Positions 9,601 through 17,341 of a stretch of 64,000 bases of DNA are shown piece by piece. The notes under the pieces are model-generated. The model ran no database searches, was not told where the DNA came from, and saw only the letters and a program-made list of their open reading frames with translations. The stretch lies in assembly GCA_910586225.1 (NCBI GenBank), contig CAJUIL010000012.1, positions 1 to 64,000 on the forward strand, in the 5' to 3' direction. The DNA is from an uncultured Eubacterium sp. GTDB lineage: Bacteria; Bacillota; Clostridia; Lachnospirales; Lachnospiraceae. The position numbers and the translations under genes are program-made. Numbering within the stretch: position 1 is the first letter of the stretch; every line of letters begins with the position of its first letter.

Positions 9601-10267
9601 TGCTGGTGGTGAATGGGATGACAACAAATATAGTACATTTATTCCAGACAAGAACAATATCATTCCTATTACTGACGAGGAATACTTTGAAGATGATATC
9701 CTTGGACTGTTTTGCGGTTGGTTGAAAAAAGTATATGGAAAAGATACTTTAGAAGAGAACTTGGATTTTATTGCGTCAGCACTTGGAAATAAGGGCAATA
9801 CATCCAGAGATATCATTCGAAATTATTTTGTAAATGATTTTTTTAAGGATCATTGCGCTGCATATTCTGTGACAGGTTCCGGAAAACGCCCGATTTACTG
9901 GCTCTTTGACAGTGGTAAACAGAATGGATTTAAGGCACTGATTTATTTACATAGGTACAATGCGGATACCATAGGAAATCTGCGGGTTGATTATCTGCAT
10001 CGGATGCAAAGGATTTATGAATCAGAAATAGAACGTATGCAGGATATGATAGAGCATAGCACCAACACTCGCGAGGGAGGAACAGCGGCAAAACGCAAAG
10101 AAAAACTGCAGAAGCAGATAAAAGAGTGTCGTGATTATGATGAGAAGATTGGACATTTAGCATTGTCACGGATAGAACTCGATTTGGATGATGGAGTTAA
10201 GATAAACTATGGAAAAGTGCAGACTGCGAAAGATGGACAGAAATATCAGGTGTTGGCAAAGATATAA
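6671..10267 (+). CDS. pglX: BREX adenine-specific DNA methyltransferase PglX
   Basis: A ~1198-residue N6-adenine methyltransferase that marks self DNA in BREX. The AdoMet motif DPCMGSG is at residues 329-335 and the catalytic NPPY at 512-515, in the order expected for gamma-type enzymes. Residues ~600-930 form the probable target-recognition region, and this part is visibly more AT-rich than the ends. The C-terminal third returns to conserved BREX PglX sequence (GKRPIYWLFDSGKQNGFKAL). The ATG at 6671 has GGAG 6 nt upstream. Its TAA overlaps the next ATG (TAATG). Confidence 0.93.
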   Translation: MNKSVIKNFAIWARNKLIADIQYRAGLIGVTADGIHSALPQSTKETEFYDIGTAEPYAISGEAIKQRRSLIDVINQKTSETNYQTAYKYIMEGVAYTWFNRLIAIRFMEINDYLPSHIRVLSSDGGKMEPDLVTTPFDADLTFTDKEKQDIVRLKNENHLDECFRLLFIKQCNALGEILPALFDKTADYSELLLNISVIDKEGVVYHLVNDISEDDFNIEKGGQVEIIGWLYQYYNTEPKNEAFAKSGKITKEEIPAVTQLFTPDWIVRYMVENSLGRLWVEGHPNDLLKSKWKYYLEEADQEPEVQKKLDEIHKEYEKLNPEDIHFIDPCMGSGHILVYAFDVLMQIYESAGYSQRDAAKSILENNLYGLDIDDRAYQMAYFAVMMKARQYHRRILSAETVCCVYSIQESNHINRNQLTYFGAGLNDVERNDALEQIRGLLDIFKDAKEYGSILHIADYDWELLRRFIENADVDGQMTFGMVGLEQTREKLRTLINIGEVMARKYEVVVTNPPYMGISNGNAKLNVFVKKNYPDSKSDLFAIFIERCGEMVKRNGHQAMITQHSWMFLSSYEKLRTKLQMVDIINMAHLGARAFEEIGGEVVQTTAFVLCKSSIKNFTGTYCRLVNRLSQKEKEADFLKKEEMFYINKEKFKQIPGKPIAYWVSSHFVKMFEHSLFYDFSISDGQNKTGNNAKYVREFWEVINHRIGIGKKWLFYAKGGGYRKWYGNLTEIVDWSEDTRSFYRRDKICRIIPEYLWYKVGITWSKISNNPSFRILPEDATFDVGGSSIFLKEDNDITFYLGLLNSKVFEQVQKVMNPTINIQVKDIRVVPVIFGRKEKIKELVNNTLLICKADWDSFEISWDFTQHPLICCSSFSMQKMREDEKKQFKEINYIEDAFVNWKNECFLRFNQLKSNEEELNRIFIDIYGLQDELTPEVEDKDVTVRKADLQRDIKSLISYAVGCMFGRYSLDVKGIAYAGGEWDDNKYSTFIPDKNNIIPITDEEYFEDDILGLFCGWLKKVYGKDTLEENLDFIASALGNKGNTSRDIIRNYFVNDFFKDHCAAYSVTGSGKRPIYWLFDSGKQNGFKALIYLHRYNADTIGNLRVDYLHRMQRIYESEIERMQDMIEHSTNTREGGTAAKRKEKLQKQIKECRDYDEKIGHLALSRIELDLDDGVKINYGKVQTAKDGQKYQVLAKI

Positions 10268-10518
10268 TGGAAAAATATCACTCTATCTTAGCTTATTATT
10301 CGGCAGATAGGGTATTTCGGACAGAACAGCCCAAGCATATCGAGGAGGTATAGTTACAGGATTATTATGGACTTACAGAATTTCCACGCAATGAATTTGT
10401 AAAATATTTGCTGGATTTAAAAATGGCAGAAGCACGGGCAAGAAACAATAACAAGGCAGAGAAAGCAGATGAAATCCATGCATGGTTTGTTCAATTAGAG
10501 CGTCAGCGAAATATTTAG
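10267..10518 (+). pseudogene. small BREX-operon gene with in-frame TAG at codon 29
   Basis: An ATG overlaps the pglX stop (TAATG), the same coupling as brxA-brxB, and opens a frame that would encode 83 residues. It reads MEKYHSILAYYSADRVF and on to HIEEV, then TAG at 10351-10353, then continues in the same frame as LQDYYGLTEFPRNEFV to WFVQLERQRNI and a TAG at 10516-10518, 19 nt before pglZ. The two halves have consistent codon usage. The family is not recognised. It is either a recently inactivated small gene, a 28-residue peptide with a silent downstream part, or a readthrough gene; recent inactivation is simplest. Confidence 0.65.
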
Positions 10519-10537
10519 GAAGGGGCGGAGTTATAAC

Positions 10538-13063
10538 ATGACGGAGCTAAATCTAAAACAGATTATAGATAGACTGAATGCTGAGTTTGCAGGTGATACA
10601 CGTAAGCTTATCTTTTGGTATGATGATAATGCTGAGTTTGCCGAAGATATGGAATCTGTGGAACTTCAAAATGCAAAAGTTTACCATTTAGAGCCGGATA
10701 ACCAGTTTTATACCAAATATTTTCTGGAACGGGTTGATATGGAAACAAATTATTTGATTTATGCGCCTTTTCCCAAGCCGGAGATAAAGGATAATCATTT
10801 GGAAGATACTATGCTGTATTCCAAGAGATTTTTTGCGGACAGGGCATCTTTGTTATCTGCTGATTTGGGTATTGCGGAAAGGTACAAGCCGATGATAGAA
10901 AAACATATCAAATTTTTTGCAAGTAAAGAAAGAACACAGCGTTTTTATGATCTTGAAATTGAGAATTTCAATGAGGAAAATATTTTGATTGGTCTGCTTA
11001 GCGCAATTTGCAGGACAAGAAGCTGTTCATTTGAAGAAGTTTTAAGGATTGTTATTTCGGAGAATACTAATACTATTGAAGAAAATAAGTACCTTGAAGA
11101 AATGGATAAGTATGGTCTTCTTGGAGCGTTTTGGAAGCTTTGTGAGCAGCAGTTTGGATATGCAGATGCGGAGCCCTCATTAGAAAAGCTGATTGTAACT
11201 TTATTAGTGACATATACAGACCGTTACATACAGGGAGGAGTTCCCAAAGAGTGGCGAAGCTTTGTTTCCATGAAGCAAGGCAATATCATTGTGTTTCTTG
11301 ATAATTTGATGAACAATGTCCTATATCGTGGGGATTATGACAGATTGTCCGTTCAGGTGTCTCGCGGACTAAAGTTGGAGGATCATTTCTTGAAATATGA
11401 TCCAGATGACATGGTACATTGTGATACTTTTACATATTTTGATGAAAGCATTCTGAAATGGATGGTTGAAAGACTCATATCGGAAGATGTCGGCGCAAAA
11501 CTGGATGAAATGACAATTTTACAAATTTGTGATATGCGTCTGAAAATGCATTTTGGTGAAAGATATAAAAATGAGTATTTTATGATTCGAAATGCATTTT
11601 CCGTTATTTGCGCTGCAAATTATGTTGGTGGAGAACAGTTGAAAGATATTGTGCAGCAGTATTTGGACAATGACTGTATGATAGATTGGGGGTATCGGAA
11701 ATTTTATTTTTATTATGACAAAATAGAGGATACCGTGGGTTACGAACAGCTGCAGACTTTGATTGAAAATATTTATACAAATGAATATTTGAATCGTCTT
11801 CTTCCTGCATGGAACCAGGTATTTACGGGAGAAGATGGTCTTACCGTCCTGCCGCTTCAAAGAAATTTTTATAATAGATTTGTGAATCAGGCAAAGGAAC
11901 GGGTTGCTGTCATTATTTCAGATGCCATGCGGTATGAAGTTGGACGGGAATTGTTTATACGGTTGAAAGATAATCCAAGATGCACGGCAAAGCTATCGGC
12001 AATGATGAGCACACTGCCGTCATATACAAGACTTGGAATGGCAGCTTTGCTGCCGCATAAATCTTTGACAATGAAGGATGATTATGAGATTTATGCAGAC
12101 GATATTCTTTGTAATGATTTGAACGGGAGGCAGGCTGTACTGCAAAATCACTGTAAGGATTCTGTGTGTGTACAGCTTGACGATATCAGGAAGCTAAAGA
12201 TTGCAGCGCTCAGAGAAATATTTACGGGCAGACAAATAGTATATATTTATCATAATCAGATAGATGCAAGAGGTGATAAACTGAATACAGAAGATGAGGT
12301 ATTTGATGCTTGTGAAGATGCGATTTGTGAAGTTATGGAAGTGATACACAGGATTTCTACGAATGCAAATACATACCGTTTCATTGTAACAGCAGATCAT
12401 GGATTTATTTACAGGAGGGATAAGATTGCTGAGAGTGACAAGATTGGCGGCATAAATACAAAGGATGCATGGCTTAATCGGCGGTTCATTGTTTCGAAAG
12501 ATGCAGTTATTGATGATGGCGTACGCAGCGTTGGTCTTGACTGCATTCTTGGGTATGAAGATGAAAAAAAAGTAGCTTTTCCGATCAGCAGCAATGTATT
12601 TAAGATTGCAGGAGGCGGTCAGAACTTTGTACATGGTGGTTCTTCTCCGCAGGAAATGATTGTGCCGGTGCTGGATGTAAAGATGGAACGTGGGCATATG
12701 GAAACAAAGTCAGTGCAAATAAATCTTGTGAGCATAGTGCAGAAAATTACAAACCTGATTACAAGCATGGACTTTATTCAGGCTGAGCCGGTAAGTGATA
12801 CAGTGAAAGCAACGACTTATCGAATGGTATTTATGTCGGAGGATGAGGAACGTATTTCGAATGAGAATATTTATGTGGCAGATAGCCGTGAACTAGATTC
12901 TGCCAAGAGAATGTTCCGTATGCGGTTTCATTTTAAGAACCAGAGATATGACAAGAACAGACAATACTATTTGGTGGTAACAGATGATAAAACAGGGATA
13001 GAGCAGTTTAGACATCCTGTGATAGTAGATATTACATTTGGGGATGATTATGGTTGCAAATGA
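10538..13063 (+). CDS. pglZ: BREX phosphatase-like protein PglZ (type A)
   Basis: An 841-residue protein of the PglZ type A family, an alkaline-phosphatase-fold metal-binding protein needed for BREX. The N-terminal LIFWYDDNAEFAEDM is typical. The metal-site motifs are the DAMRYEVGREL segment beginning at D462 and TADHGF with D620-H621; GGGQNFVHGGSSPQEMIVPV follows as in the family. The ATG has a GGGGCGGAG-type site upstream. A brxL gene normally follows pglZ in type 1 loci; none is present here. Confidence 0.92.
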   Translation: MTELNLKQIIDRLNAEFAGDTRKLIFWYDDNAEFAEDMESVELQNAKVYHLEPDNQFYTKYFLERVDMETNYLIYAPFPKPEIKDNHLEDTMLYSKRFFADRASLLSADLGIAERYKPMIEKHIKFFASKERTQRFYDLEIENFNEENILIGLLSAICRTRSCSFEEVLRIVISENTNTIEENKYLEEMDKYGLLGAFWKLCEQQFGYADAEPSLEKLIVTLLVTYTDRYIQGGVPKEWRSFVSMKQGNIIVFLDNLMNNVLYRGDYDRLSVQVSRGLKLEDHFLKYDPDDMVHCDTFTYFDESILKWMVERLISEDVGAKLDEMTILQICDMRLKMHFGERYKNEYFMIRNAFSVICAANYVGGEQLKDIVQQYLDNDCMIDWGYRKFYFYYDKIEDTVGYEQLQTLIENIYTNEYLNRLLPAWNQVFTGEDGLTVLPLQRNFYNRFVNQAKERVAVIISDAMRYEVGRELFIRLKDNPRCTAKLSAMMSTLPSYTRLGMAALLPHKSLTMKDDYEIYADDILCNDLNGRQAVLQNHCKDSVCVQLDDIRKLKIAALREIFTGRQIVYIYHNQIDARGDKLNTEDEVFDACEDAICEVMEVIHRISTNANTYRFIVTADHGFIYRRDKIAESDKIGGINTKDAWLNRRFIVSKDAVIDDGVRSVGLDCILGYEDEKKVAFPISSNVFKIAGGGQNFVHGGSSPQEMIVPVLDVKMERGHMETKSVQINLVSIVQKITNLITSMDFIQAEPVSDTVKATTYRMVFMSEDEERISNENIYVADSRELDSAKRMFRMRFHFKNQRYDKNRQYYLVVTDDKTGIEQFRHPVIVDITFGDDYGCK

Positions 13064-13151
13064 GAGAAGAAAATGGCATAATAAAAGAGAAAAATTTGAT
13101 TTAGCGGAGGTAAAGAAAATGATGGCATTCATACGATTAAGAAATATCTAA

Positions 13152-13184
13152 GTACATGGAACTATGTTAAATAGTTTTATGTAC
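13152..13184. promoter_or_regulatory. 33-bp dyad between pglZ and the kinase-like gene
   Basis: GTACATGGAACTAT and ATAGTTTTATGTAC pair at 12 of 14 positions around GTTAA. No T run follows on either strand, so an operator or an mRNA-end hairpin is as likely as a terminator. It lies 42 bp upstream of the P-loop gene. A 33-codon open frame (13050-13151, starting inside the pglZ end) precedes it and has no recognisable product. Confidence 0.5.
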
Positions 13185-13226
13185 AAATAGGACACGAAAA
13201 ACTATTTAATATAAGGAGAACTTGTA

Positions 13227-13880
13227 ATGATATTTCAGGATAATGTAATCAAAGAATATTTAAAAAATGTTTATTTTATAACGGGAACACCTTGTGGAGG
13301 AAAGACAACCATTTCACGCGAGTTGGCGAAACGGCACAATTTATTAGTGTATGATATTGATGAGCAGTTTTCCGATCATCAAAAAATTTCTAATCCTGCT
13401 TTTCAACCAGCAATGAATAAAGTTTTTAAAGATGCAGATGAGTTTTTTGGACGTACAGTAGAGGAATATAAAGATTGGCTGATTGATAACACAAGAGAAC
13501 AATTAGATTTTGTACTGTTGGATTTAATACGTCTTTCGCAAAATAAAATAGTATTGTGTGACTGCCATTTGACAGTGGAAGAAGCTGAAAAATTTGCAGA
13601 CGCATCTAGAATAGTGTTTTTGATTAAAGAACCATCAAATTTAATTGAGGATTACTGTGACCGTTCCGATCATCGAGGATTTCGTGATTATATTAACAGT
13701 ACATCTGATATTGAAAAAGCAAAGGCGGTATGTAATGCAACCTTAAAAACTCTCAGTGAGAAAAAATGTAATGATATCAAGAACAGTAACTATTTGTGGA
13801 TTGAAAGAACGGAAAATAGTACAATTCAGGATACTGTAAAAAAGGTAGAGCAGTACTTTGGTTTTGCAAAAAAGAGTTAG
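13227..13880 (+). CDS. P-loop kinase-like NTPase at the end of the BREX island
   Basis: A 217-residue single-domain NTPase. Walker A GTPCGGKTT (residues 20-28) follows a hydrophobic strand VYFI, as in small nucleoside/shikimate-kinase-like folds; a VYDIDEQF segment gives the usual acidic residue after strand 2, and IVLCDCHLT and IVFLIKEP are further core strands. The substrate is unknown. ATG at 13227 has AAGGAG ~9 nt upstream. It lies inside the right direct repeat, after pglZ and in the place where brxL would be expected, but it is not BrxL and may be passenger cargo or an accessory gene. Confidence 0.7.
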   Translation: MIFQDNVIKEYLKNVYFITGTPCGGKTTISRELAKRHNLLVYDIDEQFSDHQKISNPAFQPAMNKVFKDADEFFGRTVEEYKDWLIDNTREQLDFVLLDLIRLSQNKIVLCDCHLTVEEAEKFADASRIVFLIKEPSNLIEDYCDRSDHRGFRDYINSTSDIEKAKAVCNATLKTLSEKKCNDIKNSNYLWIERTENSTIQDTVKKVEQYFGFAKKS

Positions 13881-13958
13881 CAAGGATAGAGATACCGATT
13901 TGGCAGACAAACGAATGCATTTTGTTGAAAAGTTTTTTGGGGAAACTGTATTTGCAGT

Positions 13959-14019
13959 ACCGCAATCCTTTGAGAAATCAAGGGGTTGCGGTTTCTTAAT
14001 GCCTCAAAATAATAGCGAA
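13959..14019. repeat. right direct repeat of the BREX island
   Basis: Second copy of the ~61-bp repeat at 1068-1129, same orientation, with 36 identical bases at the left and about five differences at the right. DNA upstream of the two copies is unrelated. The pair therefore brackets 12.9 kb containing the whole BREX operon plus the kinase-like gene. Confidence 0.75.
13960..13999 (+). terminator. intrinsic terminator (copy 2)
   Basis: The same 14-bp GAAA-loop hairpin as at 1069-1107, followed by TTTCTT. It lies 80 bp after the kinase-like gene and can end the BREX island transcript. Confidence 0.75.
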
Positions 14020-14055
14020 TAAAAGGAAAAGCAGAATCATTTGAAAGGGCGGAAA

Positions 14056-14190
14056 TGAAAGCTTGAGAAGCTTGTAGCAAATGGAAAATGGACAGCCTTT
14101 GTTGAGAGCAATGATGCAGAGGTTTTCAAGCATGAGGTCAGGATGGATGTGTTGTATGCAAATGGTCTTGGATATCAAAAATGTAGCTAA
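14056..14190 (+). pseudogene. unrecognised open fragment, start missing
   Basis: A 44-codon open frame with gene-like composition (KLVANGKWTAFVESNDAEVF, then KHEVRMDVLYANGLGYQKCS) ends at TAA 14188-14190. It has no start codon and a TGA just upstream, immediately after the right repeat. It may be the tail of a gene interrupted when the island arrived, or chance. I do not recognise it. Nothing else is seen in 13881-14212 apart from the repeat. Confidence 0.25.
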
Positions 14191-14212
14191 TATTTATAGA
14201 AGGTAAGATTAA

Positions 14213-14704
14213 ATGATGAAGAAACAAGAGATCTACCATTGCCTGAAAAGGAAAGGGATATGGTATGAAATAACAGAACACAAAGCAGTTTACAACATGG
14301 CCGAGCTTTCCGAAATAGAAATGCCATATCCTCAGGCCGATGCAAAAAATCTTTTTATCCGTGATGATAAGAAGCGCAATTACTATCTGTTAACAGTAAA
14401 AGGCGATAAGCGGGTGGATCTAAAGGGCTTTAGACAAAGCAATCATACCCGGCCGCTGCGCTTTGCTTCAGAACAGGAATTAAACGAGCTTATGAGCTTA
14501 TCAGCAGGCTCGGTGACGCCGCTTGGTATTTTAAATGATACGGAAAAAAGGGTTAAGGTGTTTATAGATGAAGATCTGGTGCATCCGTATGATCTGGTAG
14601 GAGTTCATCCAAATGATAACACCGCAACAGTATGGATGAAAACAACGGATCTGATCGGCATGATCAAGGAACATGGAAATGCGATTGAGGTTGTACGATT
14701 TTGA
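14213..14704 (+). CDS. prolyl-tRNA deacylase-like editing protein (YbaK/ProXp family)
   Basis: A 163-residue free-standing editing domain that hydrolyses mischarged tRNA, most like the PrdX/ProXp-ala branch (Ala-tRNAPro). Signature segments are KNLFIRDDKKRNYYLL with the catalytic lysine region VKGDKRVDLKG, then GSVTPLGILND and VHPNDNTATVWM. Length fits the family. Two tandem ATGs (14213, 14216) are possible starts. It begins just right of the BREX island repeat and likely belongs to the core chromosome. Which mischarged species it clears is inferred from similarity only. Confidence 0.85.
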   Translation: MMKKQEIYHCLKRKGIWYEITEHKAVYNMAELSEIEMPYPQADAKNLFIRDDKKRNYYLLTVKGDKRVDLKGFRQSNHTRPLRFASEQELNELMSLSAGSVTPLGILNDTEKRVKVFIDEDLVHPYDLVGVHPNDNTATVWMKTTDLIGMIKEHGNAIEVVRF

Positions 14705-14814
14705 TGATAAGCAAGATTTACCTGTCTGCAAGGATGTTTCTGGAAGAGTAATGCGTATAGCGGAAATAAGTTGTATCATTTTTTTGATCATGGGTCTGGT
14801 TTTTATAAGAATGT

Positions 14815-14863
14815 GCCGATATAAACAACGTTAACCATAAATGTTTGATCGCTTTAGCGATCA
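14815..14863 (+). promoter_or_regulatory. sigma-28-like -10 box and leader hairpin of flagellin
   Basis: GCCGATAT at 14815-14822 equals the -10 consensus of flagellar sigma factor (SigD/sigma-28) promoters; no TAAA -35 is seen at the usual distance. Downstream, TGATCGC-TTTA-GCGATCA (14846-14863) forms a perfect 7-bp hairpin in the 5' leader, which could stabilise the abundant flagellin mRNA. Confidence 0.55.
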
Positions 14864-14906
14864 GGGGTAATTGCCAAAGTGAGAAGTGAAGGAGGGGAAG
14901 GAACCT

Positions 14907-15875
14907 ATGGTAGTACAGCATAATTTACAAGCGTTAAATGCAAATAGGATGTTGGGGAGCGTATCGGCCAAAAAAGATGCTTCGACAAAAAAGCTGGCTT
15001 CTGGTTATAAGATCAACAGTGCGGCAGATGATGCGGCAGGTTTGTCAATATCAGAAAAAATGCGCTATGAGATCCGTGGATTGAATAAAGCTTCGAAAAA
15101 TGCGCAGGATGGAGTTTCTTTGATCCAAGTGGCTGAAGGTGCGCTCAATGAGACTCATTCTATCCTCCATAGAATGAATGAGCTGGCAACGCAGGCGGCT
15201 AATGATACAAACACCACGATTGACAGGGATAGTATCAAAAAAGAGATCGACCAGCTTGGAATGGAGATTGACCGGATTGCCAGTACAACCCAGTTTAATA
15301 CGATGAATCTGCTGGAGGGCTCATTTAAAAATAAAAATCTTCAGGTAGGTGCGCTTTCAGGACAGGGGATCCAGCTTGATATTAAAGCTATGGATACTCA
15401 CGCGTTGGGATTGGCGCTTACGTTTGAAAATCCGAATGTGATCGACCAGATATTACAGCTGACGCCTTCCATTGATTTTATTCATATGCAGGATGAAAGA
15501 GATACAGCATATGAGAACTGGATGTCCTTTGACCCGACGACAAACAAGAAAAACCATTATAATCCGGATAAGTGCTTGTATGTTAATACTTATGAAATGG
15601 CCGGAAGAACGATGAAGCTGGTTCAGAATGCGATCAATCTGGTTTCGGAGATGCGTTCTTCTGTGGGCGCGGTACAAAACCGCTTGGAGCATACGATCAA
15701 CAACCTTAACAATACCTCAGAAAATACATCTGCCGCAGAGTCACGGATCCGTGATACGGATATGGCACAGGAAATGGTTGAGTATAGTACCAATAATATT
15801 TTGGCACAGGCAGGGCAGTCCATGCTTGCGCAGGCAAATCAAAATCAGCAAGGCGTATTATCTTTACTGCAGTAA
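14907..15875 (+). CDS. flagellin
   Basis: A 322-residue flagellin, the exported filament subunit. The N-terminal D0-D1 segment (MVVQHNLQALNANRML, then KLASGYKINSAADDAAGL and the SISEKMR motif) and the C-terminal D1-D0 segment (RIRDTDMAQEM to QSMLAQANQNQQGVLSLLQ) are both intact. The middle is short, ~120 residues, so no large D2/D3 domains. ATG at 14907 has GGAGGGG 9 nt upstream; an in-frame GTG at 14886 overlaps that site and is rejected. A sigma-28-like -10 box precedes it. It stands apart from other flagellar genes here. Named hag or fliC in relatives. Confidence 0.95.
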   Translation: MVVQHNLQALNANRMLGSVSAKKDASTKKLASGYKINSAADDAAGLSISEKMRYEIRGLNKASKNAQDGVSLIQVAEGALNETHSILHRMNELATQAANDTNTTIDRDSIKKEIDQLGMEIDRIASTTQFNTMNLLEGSFKNKNLQVGALSGQGIQLDIKAMDTHALGLALTFENPNVIDQILQLTPSIDFIHMQDERDTAYENWMSFDPTTNKKNHYNPDKCLYVNTYEMAGRTMKLVQNAINLVSEMRSSVGAVQNRLEHTINNLNNTSENTSAAESRIRDTDMAQEMVEYSTNNILAQAGQSMLAQANQNQQGVLSLLQ

Positions 15876-15908
15876 CGAAGTATTGAGCAATAAGCAAAGA
15901 GGAGAAGC

Positions 15909-16268
15909 ATGATGTTATTTATACAATATCCTAAATGCTCCACTTGCCAGAAGGCTAAAAAGTGGTTGGAAGCACATGGTCTTACGTATACAGATCGGCA
16001 TATCGTAGAGGAAAATCCTTCTTACGACGAGCTGAAACAGTGGTATGAAAAGAGCGGTCTGCCGCTGAAACGGTTTTTCAATACGAGCGGAATGCTGTAT
16101 CGGGATATGCAGCTAAAAGACAAGCTTCCCGCTATGAGCGAGGAAGAACAGCTAAAACTTTTAGCAACGAACGGTATGCTTGTCAAGCGGCCGCTGGTCA
16201 TAGATGATTCTGTGGTGCTTACTGGCTTTAAGGAAGCCGAATGGGAGGAAAAGCTTTTGCAGGGCTGA
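15909..16268 (+). CDS. ArsC/Spx-family thioredoxin-fold protein
   Basis: A 119-residue member of the ArsC/Spx/YffB family, with the CxxC redox motif KCSTC at residues 9-13, then KAKKWLEAHGL and the C-terminal KRPLVIDDSVVLTGF. Spx-type members bind RNA polymerase alpha subunit in stress responses; ArsC-type members reduce substrates with glutathione or thioredoxin. The motif RPL is shared by both, so the exact role is open. It begins 33 nt after the flagellin stop and may be co-transcribed with it. Start ATG at 15909 or the adjacent ATG at 15912. Confidence 0.8.
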   Translation: MMLFIQYPKCSTCQKAKKWLEAHGLTYTDRHIVEENPSYDELKQWYEKSGLPLKRFFNTSGMLYRDMQLKDKLPAMSEEEQLKLLATNGMLVKRPLVIDDSVVLTGFKEAEWEEKLLQG

Positions 16269-16307
16269 GTGTCAGTGCTTTGCATAGGGGAGGAGCGGCT
16301 GAAAGGA

Positions 16308-17168
16308 TCAGCCGCGTTCCCATCGTCCGGATGCGCCGCAGGGCAGGATCAGTCCGCTGGAAGAAACCGGCAGGCCGATTTCCTGTGCGTCTACAATGCC
16401 ATTGTATTTTTTCATTGCTGTATTTAGCATATATGCAAGTACTGCTGGCTGCAGGCCGGTTGTATAGGAATTGATCAGGAAAAACAGCGGCTCTTTGCTC
16501 AGGATTTTCGTACACGCCTGGATCAGCGGAAAGATTGCGTCCTCGATTTTCCAAATTTCTCCCTTTGGCCCGCGGCCATAAGATGGCGGATCCATAATAA
16601 TTGCGTCGTAGGCTTTTTGGCGCCGCATTTCACGTTCTACAAATTTCATGCAGTCGTCTACCAGCCAGCGGATCGGTGCATCGGAAAGGCCGGACGCTGC
16701 CGCATTTTCTTTTGCCCAAGTGACCATTCCCTTTGAAGCGTCTACGTGCGTTAACTCTGCGCCTGCCTGAGCTGCTGCCAGTGTGGCGCCGCCGGTATAG
16801 GCGAAAAGATTTAAAACCCGCACCGGACGTTTGGAGCGTTGGATCTGGTGGGCGATCCAGTCCCAGTTGACGGCTTGCTCTGGGAAAAGTCCCGTATGCT
16901 TGAAGCTGAACGGCTTTAAATGAAAGGTGAGTGCTCCGTAGCGGATGGACCATTGCTGCGGCAAGTCAAAAAATTCCCATTCTCCGCCGCCTTTGGCGCT
17001 TCGATGGTAATGCGCGTTTAGCTTTTGCCAGCGCTTGTCTGCTTTTTTGGTATTCCATATGACCTGCGGGTCTGGGCGCAGCAGTATATAGCGGCCCCAG
17101 CGCTCCAGCTTTTCTCCGCAGGAGCAATCGATGGCTTCGTAATCTTTCCAGTTGTCTGCAATCCACAT
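16308..17168 (-). CDS. class I SAM-dependent (rRNA) methyltransferase, RlmI-like
   Basis: A 286-residue methyltransferase of the RlmI/PF10672 type. The AdoMet-binding motif VLNLFAYTGG is at residues ~118-127, the acidic residue after strand 2 is in HVDASKG, and the catalytic-region motif DPPSYGRG begins at D193. Enzymes of this type methylate cytosines in 23S rRNA; the target here is inferred. The ATG at 17168 was chosen because AGGAG precedes it; longer in-frame starts lack a site. It is convergent with the Spx-like gene; GCGGCTG/CAGCCGC (16295-16315) forms a hairpin at the junction. Confidence 0.85.
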   Translation of the reverse strand: MWIADNWKDYEAIDCSCGEKLERWGRYILLRPDPQVIWNTKKADKRWQKLNAHYHRSAKGGGEWEFFDLPQQWSIRYGALTFHLKPFSFKHTGLFPEQAVNWDWIAHQIQRSKRPVRVLNLFAYTGGATLAAAQAGAELTHVDASKGMVTWAKENAAASGLSDAPIRWLVDDCMKFVEREMRRQKAYDAIIMDPPSYGRGPKGEIWKIEDAIFPLIQACTKILSKEPLFFLINSYTTGLQPAVLAYMLNTAMKKYNGIVDAQEIGLPVSSSGLILPCGASGRWERG

Positions 17169-17306
17169 GATGTAACTCCTTTTATGTCTATATTTTATGT
17201 GTATCTGATTGTATTGGTTCTTACTTGTTACATCATATATGGAAGCTTTAACCAGTGTCAAGGGATAAATTGTTCTGAAAAAAATACAAAAATTTAAAAA
17301 AATATC

Positions 17307-17335
17307 TTGCATTCCCTCATTTTATCATATATAAT
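17307..17335 (+). promoter_or_regulatory. promoter of the S10 ribosomal protein operon
   Basis: TTGCAT (17307-17312), 17 bp, TATAAT (17330-17335). The expected start near 17342 gives a ~270-nt untranslated leader before rpsJ. It lies between the divergent methyltransferase gene and rpsJ in an AT-rich stretch. Confidence 0.75.
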
Positions 17336-17341
17336 CCAAAG

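Noticed and set aside
10351..10353. TAG as a pyrrolysine or programmed readthrough codon
   Set aside because: No pyl genes or readthrough structure are visible in the window; a nonsense mutation is simpler.
13887..14023. Open frame running through the right direct repeat
   Set aside because: It reads through the terminator hairpin, has no ribosome binding site, and the equivalent frame is not open at the left repeat.
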